Positions 17,505 through 26,778 of a stretch of DNA of 64,000 bases are shown here, one piece after another. Made by a program: the position numbers and the translations under genes. Within the stretch, counting starts at the first letter, position 1. Each line of letters starts with the position of its first letter. The notes beneath the pieces were generated by a model. That model worked only from the letters and a program-made list of their open reading frames with translations, did not search any database and was not told where the DNA came from. Source of the stretch: Arthrobacter sp. ISL-48 (GTDB taxonomy: Bacteria > Actinomycetota > Actinomycetes > Actinomycetales > Micrococcaceae); NCBI RefSeq assembly GCF_018613805.1, contig NZ_JAGGPL010000003.1, forward strand, positions 1 through 64,000. The letters run 5' to 3'.

Positions 17505-19103
17505 GTGATTACCGTCCAGGATCTTGAACTCCGCGCCGGCGCCCGGCTCCTTATGGACCAGGTGAGCTTCCGCATCGACAAGGGAGACAAGATCGGCCTG
17601 GTGGGCCGGAACGGTGCGGGCAAGACCACGCTGACCCGGGTACTCGCGGGAGAAGGACTCCCGGCGGCCGGAAAAGTGACGCGCACTGGGGAGATCGGCT
17701 ACCTTCCGCAGGATCCGCGCACCCCGGACATGGAACAGCTCGCGCGGGACCGTATCCTGTCCGTCCGGGGCCTGGACATCGCCGTGGGCAAGCTCCGCAT
17801 CGCCCACGAGGAAATGGCCAGCGAGGACGCCGCGGTTCAGCGCAAGGCGATGAACCGCTACGACCGGCTGGAATCCGAATTCCTGGCGGCCGGTGGTTAT
17901 GCTGCCGAAGCAGAAGCCGCAGCGATCTGCTCGAACCTTGCCCTGCCGGACCGCCTGCTGAACCAGCCCCTCAAGACGCTGTCAGGCGGGCAGCGGCGCC
18001 GTGTGGAGCTCGCCCGTATCCTGTACTCCGATGCCGAAACCATGCTCCTCGATGAGCCCACCAACCACCTCGACGCCGACTCGATCGCCTGGTTGCGCGA
18101 CTTCCTGAAGAACCACCAGGGCGGCCTGATCGTGATCAGCCACGACACGGAACTGCTGGAAGCCACCGTGAACAAAGTCTTCCTGCTGGACGCCAACCGG
18201 GCCCAGATCGATTTCTACAACATGGACTGGAAGCGCTACCTCACCCAGCGTGAAACCGACGAGCGCGCCCGGAAACGGGAACGCGCGAACGCCGAGAAGA
18301 AGGCCCAGGTACTGTTTGACCAGGCCAACAAGATGCGCGCCAAGGCCACGAAGGCAGTGGCAGCGCAGAACATGGCCAAGCGTGCCGAGCGCCTGCTGAG
18401 TGGACTGGAGGCCGTCCGCGAGAACGACCGCGTGGCTGCCCTCCGCTTCCCGGATCCGTCGCCCTGCGGCAAAACCCCGCTCACGGCCGAAGGCCTCAGC
18501 AAGTCCTATGGCTCCCTCGAGATCTTCACCGACGTGGACTTGGCCATCGATCGCGGTTCCAAGGTGGTTATCCTGGGACTCAACGGTGCCGGCAAGACCA
18601 CGCTCCTGCGGATGCTGGCGGGTGTAGACAAACCTGACACGGGCGACGTCATTGCGGGCCACGGCCTGAAGGTGGGCTACTACGCCCAGGAGCACGAGAC
18701 GCTCGACGTCGAGCGTACTGTCCTTGAGAACATGCGATCGTCCGCCCCGGACATGAAGGACGCCGAAGTCCGCGGCATCCTCGGTTCCTTCCTGTTCTCC
18801 GGCGACGACGTCGAGAAGCCAGCCGGAGTCCTCTCCGGCGGTGAGAAGACCCGTCTTGCCCTGGCGACCATTGTCGCGTCCAGCGCCAACGTGCTCCTGC
18901 TCGACGAGCCCACCAATAACCTGGACCCCGCCAGCCGAGCCGAAATCCTCGGTGCGCTCCGCAACTACAGCGGCGCCGTCGTCCTGGTCAGCCACGACGA
19001 AGGCGCCGTCGAAGCCCTCAATCCGGAGCGGGTTGTCCTGCTGCCTGATGGGATCGAGGACCACTGGAACGAAGACTACCTGGACCTGATCACACTGGCC
19101 TAG
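17505..19103 (+). CDS. ABC-F family ATP-binding protein
   Basis: The 532-residue protein has two ATPase domains and no membrane part. Walker A motifs are GRNGAGKTTL (about residue 35) and GLNGAGKTTL (about residue 350); both signatures (LSGGQRRR, LSGGEKTR) and both Walker B DEPTNHLD/DEPTNNLD motifs are intact. The basic linker between domains (about residues 240-305, RETDERARKRERANAEKKAQ) is the ribosome-contacting arm of ABC-F factors. It probably acts on ribosomes in translation or antibiotic protection. GTG start with AAAGG about 10 nt upstream. Transcribed alone. Confidence 0.9.
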   Translation: MITVQDLELRAGARLLMDQVSFRIDKGDKIGLVGRNGAGKTTLTRVLAGEGLPAAGKVTRTGEIGYLPQDPRTPDMEQLARDRILSVRGLDIAVGKLRIAHEEMASEDAAVQRKAMNRYDRLESEFLAAGGYAAEAEAAAICSNLALPDRLLNQPLKTLSGGQRRRVELARILYSDAETMLLDEPTNHLDADSIAWLRDFLKNHQGGLIVISHDTELLEATVNKVFLLDANRAQIDFYNMDWKRYLTQRETDERARKRERANAEKKAQVLFDQANKMRAKATKAVAAQNMAKRAERLLSGLEAVRENDRVAALRFPDPSPCGKTPLTAEGLSKSYGSLEIFTDVDLAIDRGSKVVILGLNGAGKTTLLRMLAGVDKPDTGDVIAGHGLKVGYYAQEHETLDVERTVLENMRSSAPDMKDAEVRGILGSFLFSGDDVEKPAGVLSGGEKTRLALATIVASSANVLLLDEPTNNLDPASRAEILGALRNYSGAVVLVSHDEGAVEALNPERVVLLPDGIEDHWNEDYLDLITLA

Positions 19104-19144
19104 GAGTCATTGCCAACGGAGACCTGACCCGGGCATCACGTGAT

Positions 19145-19294
19145 TCAGGTTTGTTCGGGAGGCTCTCCGCCCACGCTTGGCCGATCTGCCTCAACATCCG
19201 GATCCACCACCGGCGAAAGGGCATCAGCGAGGAACCCCCGGGGGCTTTCCTCATCCGGTACTTCCGGGCCATCATCAGCTGGATTATCGCTCAT
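19145..19294 (-). CDS. possible small acidic protein (49 aa)
   Basis: A 49-codon frame begins MSDNPADDGPEVPDEES and ends GGEPPEQT, just downstream of the SURF1 gene on the same strand. It is very acidic in the first half. Against it: the AGGG is too close to the ATG to act as a normal Shine-Dalgarno, and the third codon positions are less GC-rich than in neighbours. Function unknown; it may not be translated. Confidence 0.3.
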   Translation of the reverse strand: MSDNPADDGPEVPDEESPRGFLADALSPVVDPDVEADRPSVGGEPPEQT

Positions 19295-19371
19295 GCCCTC
19301 ATCGTAAACCCCGTCAATCAGCCGGCCGGCACAAGGGCGCGCCTGACGTTGCTGACCGGCTCACGGAGCAT

Positions 19372-20256
19372 TCAGAAGCCCTGGGCGTCGAGGATGGCGT
19401 CTTCCTCTTCCTCTGCCGTAGGTTTGCCGCCCCTTCGCCGTACAGGAGCGCGACGCCGGGATGCGGCGGCCGTTGAGTGCATGGGCTCCAGCCCCGCTTC
19501 TTCGGCTTCCAGGGCGTCCTGGGCATCAATCGCGGCATTCCTGGCCTGCTGCCGGGCAGCGTAGCCGAACCCCACGAACATGAGGATTCCGAAGGCGAAC
19601 CACTGCAGCGAGTAGGACAGGTGTGTGCCTTCCTCGGTGGCGGGCATCGGGAAGGCGGCCGGCATGTCAGGGACGGGAGGCGTCTCGGATGCGAGCAGGC
19701 CGTAGGCACCGGTCAGGAGCGGGTAGCCGAGTTCGCTGGAGTAGGTGGGAAGGTCAATGGACGCCAGTTGCCCGTCGGGAGCGCCCCGCTGCAGCTGCGG
19801 CTCGCCGGGTTTGAGCCGGACGATGGCCGTGACCTCGCCGGCGGGAGGCTCTGGGACGGAGTCGGGATGTCCCGGGGTGTTGTTCCCGATGGGCAACCAT
19901 CCCCGGTCGATCACCACGGTCTCGCCGGTGTCCAGTTTGAAGGGGACTACCACTTCGTACCCGGGCTGGCCGTTGAGGGTTCGGTTCCGGACAACCCTTT
20001 GGCCTTCGGTGGCATACCGGCCCCTGAGCTCAACCTGGGTCCATTCCTTCTCCGGATCCATTCGCGTGAATTCATCCCGGGCTTGCACGAAAGGGACGGG
20101 AGCGGCGGAGTAGTTGGACACCACGCGGTTGATTTCGGCCAGGGTCTCGGCCCTGCGGTCCATCTGCCAGCGTCCCAGGAAGACGCAGGCCGCGGCGAAG
20201 ATGGCGGCCAGCAGGAGATAACCCAACCACTTGCTGGAAAAAAGGAAGCGGTACAT
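19372..20256 (-). CDS. SURF1 family cytochrome oxidase assembly protein
   Basis: SURF1 proteins help insert heme A into cytochrome c oxidase. The 294 residues have the classic plan: an N-terminal membrane helix (about 10-28, LGYLLLAAIFAAACVFLGRW with the FLGRWQ motif), a periplasmic-side domain with GQPGYEVVVPF and VIDRGWLP, and a second helix near 230-248 (LQWFAFGILMFVGFGYAARQ). The C-terminus is a charged cytoplasmic tail. It starts at the base after the preceding gene's stop. It fits functionally with ctaA/ctaB in this window. Confidence 0.93.
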   Translation of the reverse strand: MYRFLFSSKWLGYLLLAAIFAAACVFLGRWQMDRRAETLAEINRVVSNYSAAPVPFVQARDEFTRMDPEKEWTQVELRGRYATEGQRVVRNRTLNGQPGYEVVVPFKLDTGETVVIDRGWLPIGNNTPGHPDSVPEPPAGEVTAIVRLKPGEPQLQRGAPDGQLASIDLPTYSSELGYPLLTGAYGLLASETPPVPDMPAAFPMPATEEGTHLSYSLQWFAFGILMFVGFGYAARQQARNAAIDAQDALEAEEAGLEPMHSTAAASRRRAPVRRRGGKPTAEEEEDAILDAQGF

Positions 20257-20525
20257 TCAGCGGTCCTGCCCCAACGGAGTCGGCTCGGACGCCGGCACCG
20301 GTGCCAGCTCCACGGTTTCCTTCCAGAGTCCGCGCGTCTGGAGATAATCCTGAAGCCAGTCACGGTGCTCGTTGCAGGCCAGCCAGATCTTGCGCCGCTC
20401 GGGCGTATGGATCTTGGGATTGTTCCACAGGAGCTGCCAAGAGGCCTCCGCACGGCAGGCCTTCCGGGAACACGTGGCAACTGCCGGTTCGGGACCGTCC
20501 GCCCCGGCAGCCAGGTCAAAAATGT

Positions 20526-20529
<4 letters not shown>
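20257..20529 (-). CDS. small cysteine-containing protein of unknown function
   Basis: A 90-residue protein conserved next to SURF1 in Arthrobacter-type genomes as I recall, sometimes mislabelled acetone carboxylase. It has a possible zinc site: C-x4-C (CSRKAC, about residue 20) and CNEH (about residue 52). It ends one base before SURF1 starts and overlaps the upstream gene by 4 bp, so the three genes are co-transcribed. A role in oxidase assembly is possible by context only. Confidence 0.8.
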
Positions 20530-21832
<1,303 letters not shown>

Positions 21833-22015
21833 CGGCAGCCTGCGCCGTCGAAGCCCGCTCCGCAGGAGCTTCGCGGGGCGGATGCTAGCCGACCAAGCAA
21901 ACTAGTTGCCCGGGGCTTTCTTTGTGGGGGTCAAACAAGCGGATCGGCGGGCTGCGCTGGCATGATGGACTGCAGACCCAGACGCACTTAGACGTTTCGA
22001 ACAAAAGGAGCCCAT

Positions 22016-22768
22016 ATGGGAATGCTGGACAACAAGACGGCAATCGTGACCGGATCGTCGCGGGGAATTGGCGCCGAAGTGGCGAAGAACCTCGCCGCCG
22101 AGGGTGCCGCCATCGTCGTCAACTACCGGCAGAAGGCACCGCGCGCCAACAAGGTGGTTGCGGGGATTGAAGCCGCCGGCGGACGTGCCGTAGCCGTGGG
22201 CGCCGACCTCACCACCCAGGAAGGCGTGCAGGCCCTTGCCAGCGCGGCCATGGAGAATTTCGGCTCCCTGGACGTGCTGGTCCTCAACGCGTCCGGCGGC
22301 ATGGAATCGGGCGTCGAGGACGATTACGCCCTCAAGCTCAACCGTGACGCGCAGGTGAACATGCTCAACGCCGCCGTTCCCCTGATGGGGGAGGGCTCCC
22401 GCGTGGTCTTCGTGACCAGCCACCAGGCCCACTTCATCAACTCCGTTCCCACCATGCCGGAATATGAGCCGGTCGCCCGCAGCAAACGCGCCGGTGAAGA
22501 CGCCCTGCGTGAACTTCTGCCGAACCTTGCGGACAAGGGCATCTCGCTGGTGGTTGTGTCCGGCGACATGATCGAAGGCACAGTGACTGCAACGCTGCTG
22601 GACCGTTCCAGCCCGGGCGCCATCGAGGCCCGCCGCGCCGAAGCGGGAAAGCTTTACTCTGTTGAAGAGTTCGCTCAAGTGGTGGCTGGCATGGCCACGG
22701 CCGACGTCGAATCGGGCCACACCGAGTACGCCGGCGGCGCCGACTACTTCGGCAAGAGCGCCACCTAA
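22016..22768 (+). CDS. SDR family oxidoreductase with a FabL-like Y-x6-K motif (possible enoyl-ACP reductase)
   Basis: The 250-residue SDR has a normal cofactor motif VTGSSRGIG (about 11-19) and NASGG (about 91). The classical Y-x3-K is absent: the residues are Tyr150-EPVARS-Lys157, a Y-x6-K spacing. That spacing, together with a TGSSRG-type glycine motif, is the signature of FabL-type enoyl-ACP reductases (Tyr151/Lys158 in B. subtilis FabL, from memory). With fabG just upstream, an enoyl-ACP reductase is a reasonable hypothesis. A strong AAAGGAG precedes the ATG. A generic SDR remains the safe annotation. Confidence 0.85.
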   Translation: MGMLDNKTAIVTGSSRGIGAEVAKNLAAEGAAIVVNYRQKAPRANKVVAGIEAAGGRAVAVGADLTTQEGVQALASAAMENFGSLDVLVLNASGGMESGVEDDYALKLNRDAQVNMLNAAVPLMGEGSRVVFVTSHQAHFINSVPTMPEYEPVARSKRAGEDALRELLPNLADKGISLVVVSGDMIEGTVTATLLDRSSPGAIEARRAEAGKLYSVEEFAQVVAGMATADVESGHTEYAGGADYFGKSAT

Positions 22769-22782
22769 GCCGACACCCGCCA

Positions 22783-22831
22783 GATGGCATTTCACGGCTT
22801 TGTCCTTCAGGCACAGCCGTGGAATGCCATC
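22783..22831 (+). terminator. bidirectional hairpin between the FabL-like gene and serB
   Basis: Arms of 17 nt (22783-22799 and 22815-22831; GATGGCATTTCACGGCT against AGCCGTGGAATGCCATC) pair with only one G-T wobble. It lies between two convergent stop codons. A short T-run is present on neither side, so termination may be Rho-assisted or bidirectional. Confidence 0.75.
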
Positions 22832-22848
22832 TTCCGGCCGTCAGGACA

Positions 22849-23742
22849 TCAAACCCCGGCGATGTGACGTACGGCGTCGAGGTAAGGCATGTTCACGGCG
22901 GAATCGGCAACGGCCCGGACGGCGGGCTTGGCGTTGAACGCCACGCCGATCCCGGCCGCGCCAAGCATGTCCAGGTCGTTGGCTCCGTCGCCTACTGCGA
23001 TGGTGTGTTCCATCGCGATTCCTTCGGCGGCGGCCCACTCCCGCAGGTACTTCTCTTTTGCCTCACGGTCGATGACTGCGCCGAGCACCTTGCCGGTGAG
23101 GACTCCGTCCACAATCTCCAGCTCGTTGGCGATCCAGTAGTCCAGGCCAAGGTCCTCGGCGATGGGACGGAGGATCTGGTTGAAGCCGCCTGATACCACC
23201 GCCACCACATGGCCGGCCGCCTTGAACGCTGCCACCAGTTCGGCTGCGCCCTCACTCAGTTTCACTTCCGCCCGCACGGCGTCGACGACAGCGGCCGGCA
23301 GTCCTGCGAGCACTGCCACGCGGGCGTGCAGGCTCTGGGCAAAGTCCAGTTCGCCGCGCATCGCGGCTTCCGTAACGGCTGCCACTTCCTCCCGCTTCCC
23401 GGCATAGGCGGCCAGGAGCTCAATCACTTCCTGCTGGATCAGCGTCGAGTCAACGTCCATGATCAGGAACTTGCGGGGGGCAGTCCGCAGCCCGGCCGGG
23501 ACAATGGCGGTATCGAGTCCATCCAGCGAAGCCTCTGCCACCGCCCTGCGAAGGGCTGTAATGCCGGCTGTCGTGGCGTCGGCCAGGGCCAGGTCAGCCG
23601 TGTGGACCTCGTAACGGTTGTCCCCGGCCTGGGTTTCCGACTGGACGGCAGCGCCGGATCCGGTGAGAAGGGAACGCAGCTGCTCCAGCTCCGCGGGGGT
23701 CAGTTTGAGGCCATAGCTGACCGCAGTCACGTTCGAAGTCAT
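22849..23742 (-). CDS. serB: phosphoserine phosphatase
   Basis: SerB hydrolyses phosphoserine, the last step of serine synthesis. The 297-residue protein has an N-terminal extension of about 85 residues, then the HAD core: FLIMDVDSTLIQQEV (about 90, DxDST), VSGGFNQIL with the phosphate-binding serine, and GDGANDLDMLGAAGIGVAFNAKP (metal aspartates). TAAGAT ends 7 nt before the ATG, suggesting a leaderless transcript. It shares a 130-bp bidirectional promoter region with the ABC ATPase gene. Confidence 0.94.
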   Translation of the reverse strand: MTSNVTAVSYGLKLTPAELEQLRSLLTGSGAAVQSETQAGDNRYEVHTADLALADATTAGITALRRAVAEASLDGLDTAIVPAGLRTAPRKFLIMDVDSTLIQQEVIELLAAYAGKREEVAAVTEAAMRGELDFAQSLHARVAVLAGLPAAVVDAVRAEVKLSEGAAELVAAFKAAGHVVAVVSGGFNQILRPIAEDLGLDYWIANELEIVDGVLTGKVLGAVIDREAKEKYLREWAAAEGIAMEHTIAVGDGANDLDMLGAAGIGVAFNAKPAVRAVADSAVNMPYLDAVRHIAGV

Positions 23743-23749
23743 GGCTGCA

Positions 23750-23755
23750 ATCTTA
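23750..23755 (-). promoter_or_regulatory. putative -10 element for leaderless serB
   Basis: TAAGAT on the minus strand ends 7 nt before the serB ATG at 23742; no Shine-Dalgarno is present. Confidence 0.45.
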
Positions 23756-23858
23756 GCCAGCGTAGGACTGCTGCCCGAATTTGTGGCGCCGCACGGACAT
23801 GCCCGCAGTTCCGGGAGGGCTGCCAGGCATCAGTTATCAGTCCGCCGTCGTTTTGTCC

Positions 23859-23864
23859 TAGTGT
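23859..23864 (+). promoter_or_regulatory. putative -10 element for the ABC ATPase operon
   Basis: TAGTGT ends 8 nt before the ATG at 23873, and no Shine-Dalgarno is seen. The gap is 1 nt longer than at most other leaderless candidates here. Confidence 0.35.
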
Positions 23865-23872
23865 CTACTCCT

Positions 23873-24658
23873 ATGAGTGATGTTCTTGAACTGGCCGCCG
23901 TCAGCGTTGTACGCGGAGCAAAAACGCTCCTGAACAAGGTGGACTGGCAGGTCAAGGAGGGCGAACGCTGGGTCATCCTTGGCCCCAACGGCGCCGGCAA
24001 GACCACTCTCCTGCAGATCGCTGCCGCCCGGCTCCACCCCACCAGCGGCATGGCCGGCATCCTGGAAGAAATCCTGGGCGCGGTGGACGTGTTTGAGCTC
24101 CGTCCCCGCATCGGCCTCTCCTCCGCCGCCCTCGCCAACCAGATCCCGGAGCATGAGAAGGTCCTCAACGTGGTGGTGACCGCTGCCTATGGTGTGACCG
24201 GCCGCTGGCGGGAAGGGTACGAAAGGGATGACGAGCGCCGGGCTTTCTCATTGTTGAACGAGTGGGGCATGGGGCCGCTGCTCAACCGTCCGTTTGCATC
24301 CCTGTCGGAGGGAGAGCGCAAGCGAGTGCAGATCGCCCGCGCCCTCATGACCGACCCCGAACTCCTCCTGCTGGACGAGCCCGCCGCCGGCCTGGACCTG
24401 GGCGGCCGCGAGGACCTCGTGCACCGACTGAGTGAACTGGCGCGGGACGATTCGGCGCCCGCGATAGTCCTGGTCACCCACCACCTCGAAGAAGTGCCGC
24501 CGGGATTCACCCACGCCATGCTGCTCCGGGACGCCAATGTCGTCGCCGCCGGCCCCATCACCGAGGTGCTGACCGCCCAGCACCTGAGCCGGACCTTCGG
24601 ACTCGACCTGGATGTGACGGTCAACGGGGGCCGGTACACCGCCACCGCGCGGCGCTAG
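23873..24658 (+). CDS. stand-alone ABC ATP-binding protein (YlmA-like)
   Basis: The 261-residue ATPase has Walker A GPNGAGKTTL (about residue 39), signature SEGERKRVQIAR, Walker B LLLLDEPAAGLD and the switch VTHHLEEVP. No permease is adjacent. Single ATPases with an SEGERKR signature and the sequence LSSAALANQIP are typical of the YlmA-like soluble group. Its substrate or target is unknown. Start ATG at 23873 (MSDVLELAAVSVVRG). It is followed 15 bp later by a TSUP transporter and then a methyltransferase in a likely operon. Confidence 0.87.
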   Translation: MSDVLELAAVSVVRGAKTLLNKVDWQVKEGERWVILGPNGAGKTTLLQIAAARLHPTSGMAGILEEILGAVDVFELRPRIGLSSAALANQIPEHEKVLNVVVTAAYGVTGRWREGYERDDERRAFSLLNEWGMGPLLNRPFASLSEGERKRVQIARALMTDPELLLLDEPAAGLDLGGREDLVHRLSELARDDSAPAIVLVTHHLEEVPPGFTHAMLLRDANVVAAGPITEVLTAQHLSRTFGLDLDVTVNGGRYTATARR

Positions 24659-24673
24659 CCGCAGCAAACCACG

Positions 24674-25459
24674 GTGGAGCCTCTCGGCAGCGTTATTGTC
24701 TTCTTTGCGGGCCTGTGGGCCGGCACCATCAATGCCGTCGTCGGCTCCGGCACCCTGGTGACCTTCCCGGTCCTGATCGCCCTGGGAGTCACCCCGGTCG
24801 TGGCGTCCATGAGCAACGCCATGGGACTCGTGGCCGGCACTGCGGCCGGGGCGTGGGGATACCGCCGGGAACTCAAGGGCAGGGGCGTGCAGCTGCTCAA
24901 GCTCCTGCCGGCGTCGCTGCTGGGCGGCATTTCCGGTGCGTGGCTCCTCCTGCATCTCCCCGAGATGGTCTTCCATTACGTGGCGCCGGTCCTGCTAATC
25001 CTGGCCCTGCTGATGGTGGTGTTCCAGCCACGGCTGCAGTCGTGGGTGCGCAACCGCGAAGAGAATCCCGAGCACGCCATCCGGGACAAGCGCCACGGGG
25101 TGTTTCTGGTGGTGCTCGTCTACCTGGCCGGTGTCTACGGCGGCTACTTCGTGGCAGCGCAGGGAATCCTGCTGGTGGGAATCCTGGGTGTGTTCCTCAC
25201 GGGAACCATCCAGAATGCGAACGCCATGAAGAACATTCTGGTGCTGGGCGTGAACCTGGTGGCCGCCGTTTCCTATCTGCTTTTCGCCTTTGACCGGATT
25301 AACTGGCTGGTAGTGCTCCTGATCGCCGTGAGCTCCACGATAGGCGGGCTCCTCGGCTCCAGGATTGGCCGGCGGCTTTCCCCCCTGGTGCTGCGGGCAG
25401 TCATCTTCGCCCTCGGGCTGGTGGCCTTGGGCTTCATGATCGCCAATCTGCTGAAATAA
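24674..25459 (+). CDS. TSUP family transporter (TauE/SafE-type membrane protein)
   Basis: The 261-residue protein has about eight membrane helices in two homologous halves: an N-terminal GLWAGTINAVVGSGTLVTFP repeat and a C-terminal LAGVYGGYFVAAQGILLVGI repeat, both characteristic of TauE/SafE sulfite or organo-sulfur exporters. GTG start. It lies 15 bp after the ATPase and 7 bp before the next gene. The substrate is not predictable; a sulfur oxyanion is the family expectation. Confidence 0.9.
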   Translation: MEPLGSVIVFFAGLWAGTINAVVGSGTLVTFPVLIALGVTPVVASMSNAMGLVAGTAAGAWGYRRELKGRGVQLLKLLPASLLGGISGAWLLLHLPEMVFHYVAPVLLILALLMVVFQPRLQSWVRNREENPEHAIRDKRHGVFLVVLVYLAGVYGGYFVAAQGILLVGILGVFLTGTIQNANAMKNILVLGVNLVAAVSYLLFAFDRINWLVVLLIAVSSTIGGLLGSRIGRRLSPLVLRAVIFALGLVALGFMIANLLK

Positions 25460-25466
25460 TCAGCCG

Positions 25467-26276
25467 GTGACAATCCACTACCTTGAATCCTCAGGGGACC
25501 CGCGTGTCTCCGACTACACGCAGCTGACAGACGTGCACCTGCGGAAACTCCGTGAACCGGCCGAGGGCATGTACATCGCCGAGTCTTCGCGTGTGCTCCG
25601 TCGCGCACTGGCCGCGGGCCACAGCCCCCGTTCGTTTTTCCTGGCGGAGAAATGGCTGGATGACCTGCAGGACGTCCTCAGCGCATACCCCGATGTACCG
25701 GCTTTCATCGGCAGCGCCGCCCTGCTCGAGGAGATCACAGGATTCCACCTGCACCGCGGGGCGATGGCAGCCATGCAGCGGCCTGATCCTGTGCCCCTGC
25801 ACGAATTGCTCCGCGGAGCCCGCCGCGTGGCAGTCCTGGAGGACATCGTGGACCACACCAACGTGGGGGCGATCTTCCGCTCGGCAGCGGCGCTGGAGAT
25901 CGACGCCGTACTGATTTCGCCACGGTGCGGCGATCCGCTCTACCGCCGGAGCGTCAGGGTCAGCATGGGTACGGTCTTCCAGGTGCCCTGGGCGCGGCTG
26001 GACAGCTGGCCGCAGGATCTGAATCTCCTCCGGGACGAGGGCTTCACCGTCGCCGCGCTGGAACTGACACCGGACGCCGTGGACGTGGATAAGCTGGCCG
26101 CACGCAACCCGGACCGCCTTGCCCTCGTGCTCGGCACCGAGGGCGCCGGCATGAGCGCAGAGACCCTCGCCGCCGTCGACCTGGCCGTTAAAATCCCCAT
26201 GAGGAACGGCGTCGACTCGCTCAACGTGGCCGCCGCATCTGCTGTAGCGTTCTGGGAGCTCCGGCCCCGGCCCTAG
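25467..26276 (+). CDS. TrmH/SpoU-family RNA 2'-O-methyltransferase
   Basis: The 269-residue protein has an N-terminal RNA-binding domain (about 1-105, [20 protein letters not shown]) and a SPOUT methyltransferase domain. The three SpoU motifs are visible: [32 protein letters not shown] and [18 protein letters not shown]. It methylates a ribose in rRNA or tRNA; the exact site is unknown. GTG start 7 bp after the TSUP gene, so co-transcribed. Confidence 0.92.
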   Translation: MTIHYLESSGDPRVSDYTQLTDVHLRKLREPAEGMYIAESSRVLRRALAAGHSPRSFFLAEKWLDDLQDVLSAYPDVPAFIGSAALLEEITGFHLHRGAMAAMQRPDPVPLHELLRGARRVAVLEDIVDHTNVGAIFRSAAALEIDAVLISPRCGDPLYRRSVRVSMGTVFQVPWARLDSWPQDLNLLRDEGFTVAALELTPDAVDVDKLAARNPDRLALVLGTEGAGMSAETLAAVDLAVKIPMRNGVDSLNVAAASAVAFWELRPRP

Positions 26277-26314
26277 ACGGATCTCCCCGGTTCGTCAGGG
26301 TCCGCCGGATCCGC

Positions 26315-26320
26315 TATTAT
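26315..26320 (+). promoter_or_regulatory. putative -10 element for rpmE2
   Basis: TATTAT lies about 100 bp before the rpmE2 start, inside a small inverted repeat (GCTAT 26313-26317, ATAGC 26323-26327). I saw no Zur-box-like palindrome in this leader. Confidence 0.35.
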
Positions 26321-26418
26321 TGATAGCTGGCCGCCCTGCGTCTTCTGATGCGGGCGACTGCCATCCCATTCATACCTGGCAGCTGGCAAAATCCAGTTGT
26401 GCGAACAAAGGTCCCATT

Positions 26419-26676
26419 ATGAAGTCTGATATCCACCCGAAGTACGAAGCTGTTGTTTTCAACGACCTGGCTTCCGGCGTCAAGTTTTTGACCAAGTCCA
26501 CCGTGTCTTCCAAGAAGACCATCGAGTGGGAAGACGGAAACACCTACCCGGTCATCGACGTCGAAATCTCCTCCGAGTCCCACCCGTTCTACACGGGCAA
26601 GCAGCGCATCATGGACTCTGCAGGCCGCGTCGAGCGCTTCAACGCTCGCTTCAAGGGCTTCGGCGGCAAGAAGTAA
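26419..26676 (+). CDS. rpmE2: 50S ribosomal protein L31 type B (zinc-free form)
   Basis: The 85-residue protein begins [16 protein letters not shown] and contains [18 protein letters not shown] and [18 protein letters not shown], a clear type B L31. It has no cysteines, so it lacks the CxxC zinc site of type A L31. In many bacteria the C-minus form is a zinc-starvation replacement controlled by Zur, but no Zur site was recognised here. ATG with AAAGG 7 nt upstream. Transcribed alone, with a strong terminator behind it. Confidence 0.96.
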   Translation: MKSDIHPKYEAVVFNDLASGVKFLTKSTVSSKKTIEWEDGNTYPVIDVEISSESHPFYTGKQRIMDSAGRVERFNARFKGFGGKK

Positions 26677-26699
26677 CTCGCTTCCCCAAGGTTCCTTAG

Positions 26700-26731
26700 A
26701 AAGCCCGCACCGGCAACGGTGCGGGCTTTTT
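26700..26731 (+). terminator. intrinsic terminator after rpmE2
   Basis: AAAGCCCGCACCG pairs with CGGTGCGGGCTTT around a GCAA loop, followed by a T-run (TTTTT). This is the clearest Rho-independent terminator in the window. Confidence 0.92.
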
Positions 26732-26778
26732 GCGTGCCTGGTTCTGCGTCGGCGGCTGTCTGCGGCAGGATGGAAGGC

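Noticed and set aside
26281..26418. Zur box before the zinc-free L31 gene
   Set aside because: I looked for a TGAAAAT-type palindrome and found none; only a short GCTAT/ATAGC repeat over the -10 region.
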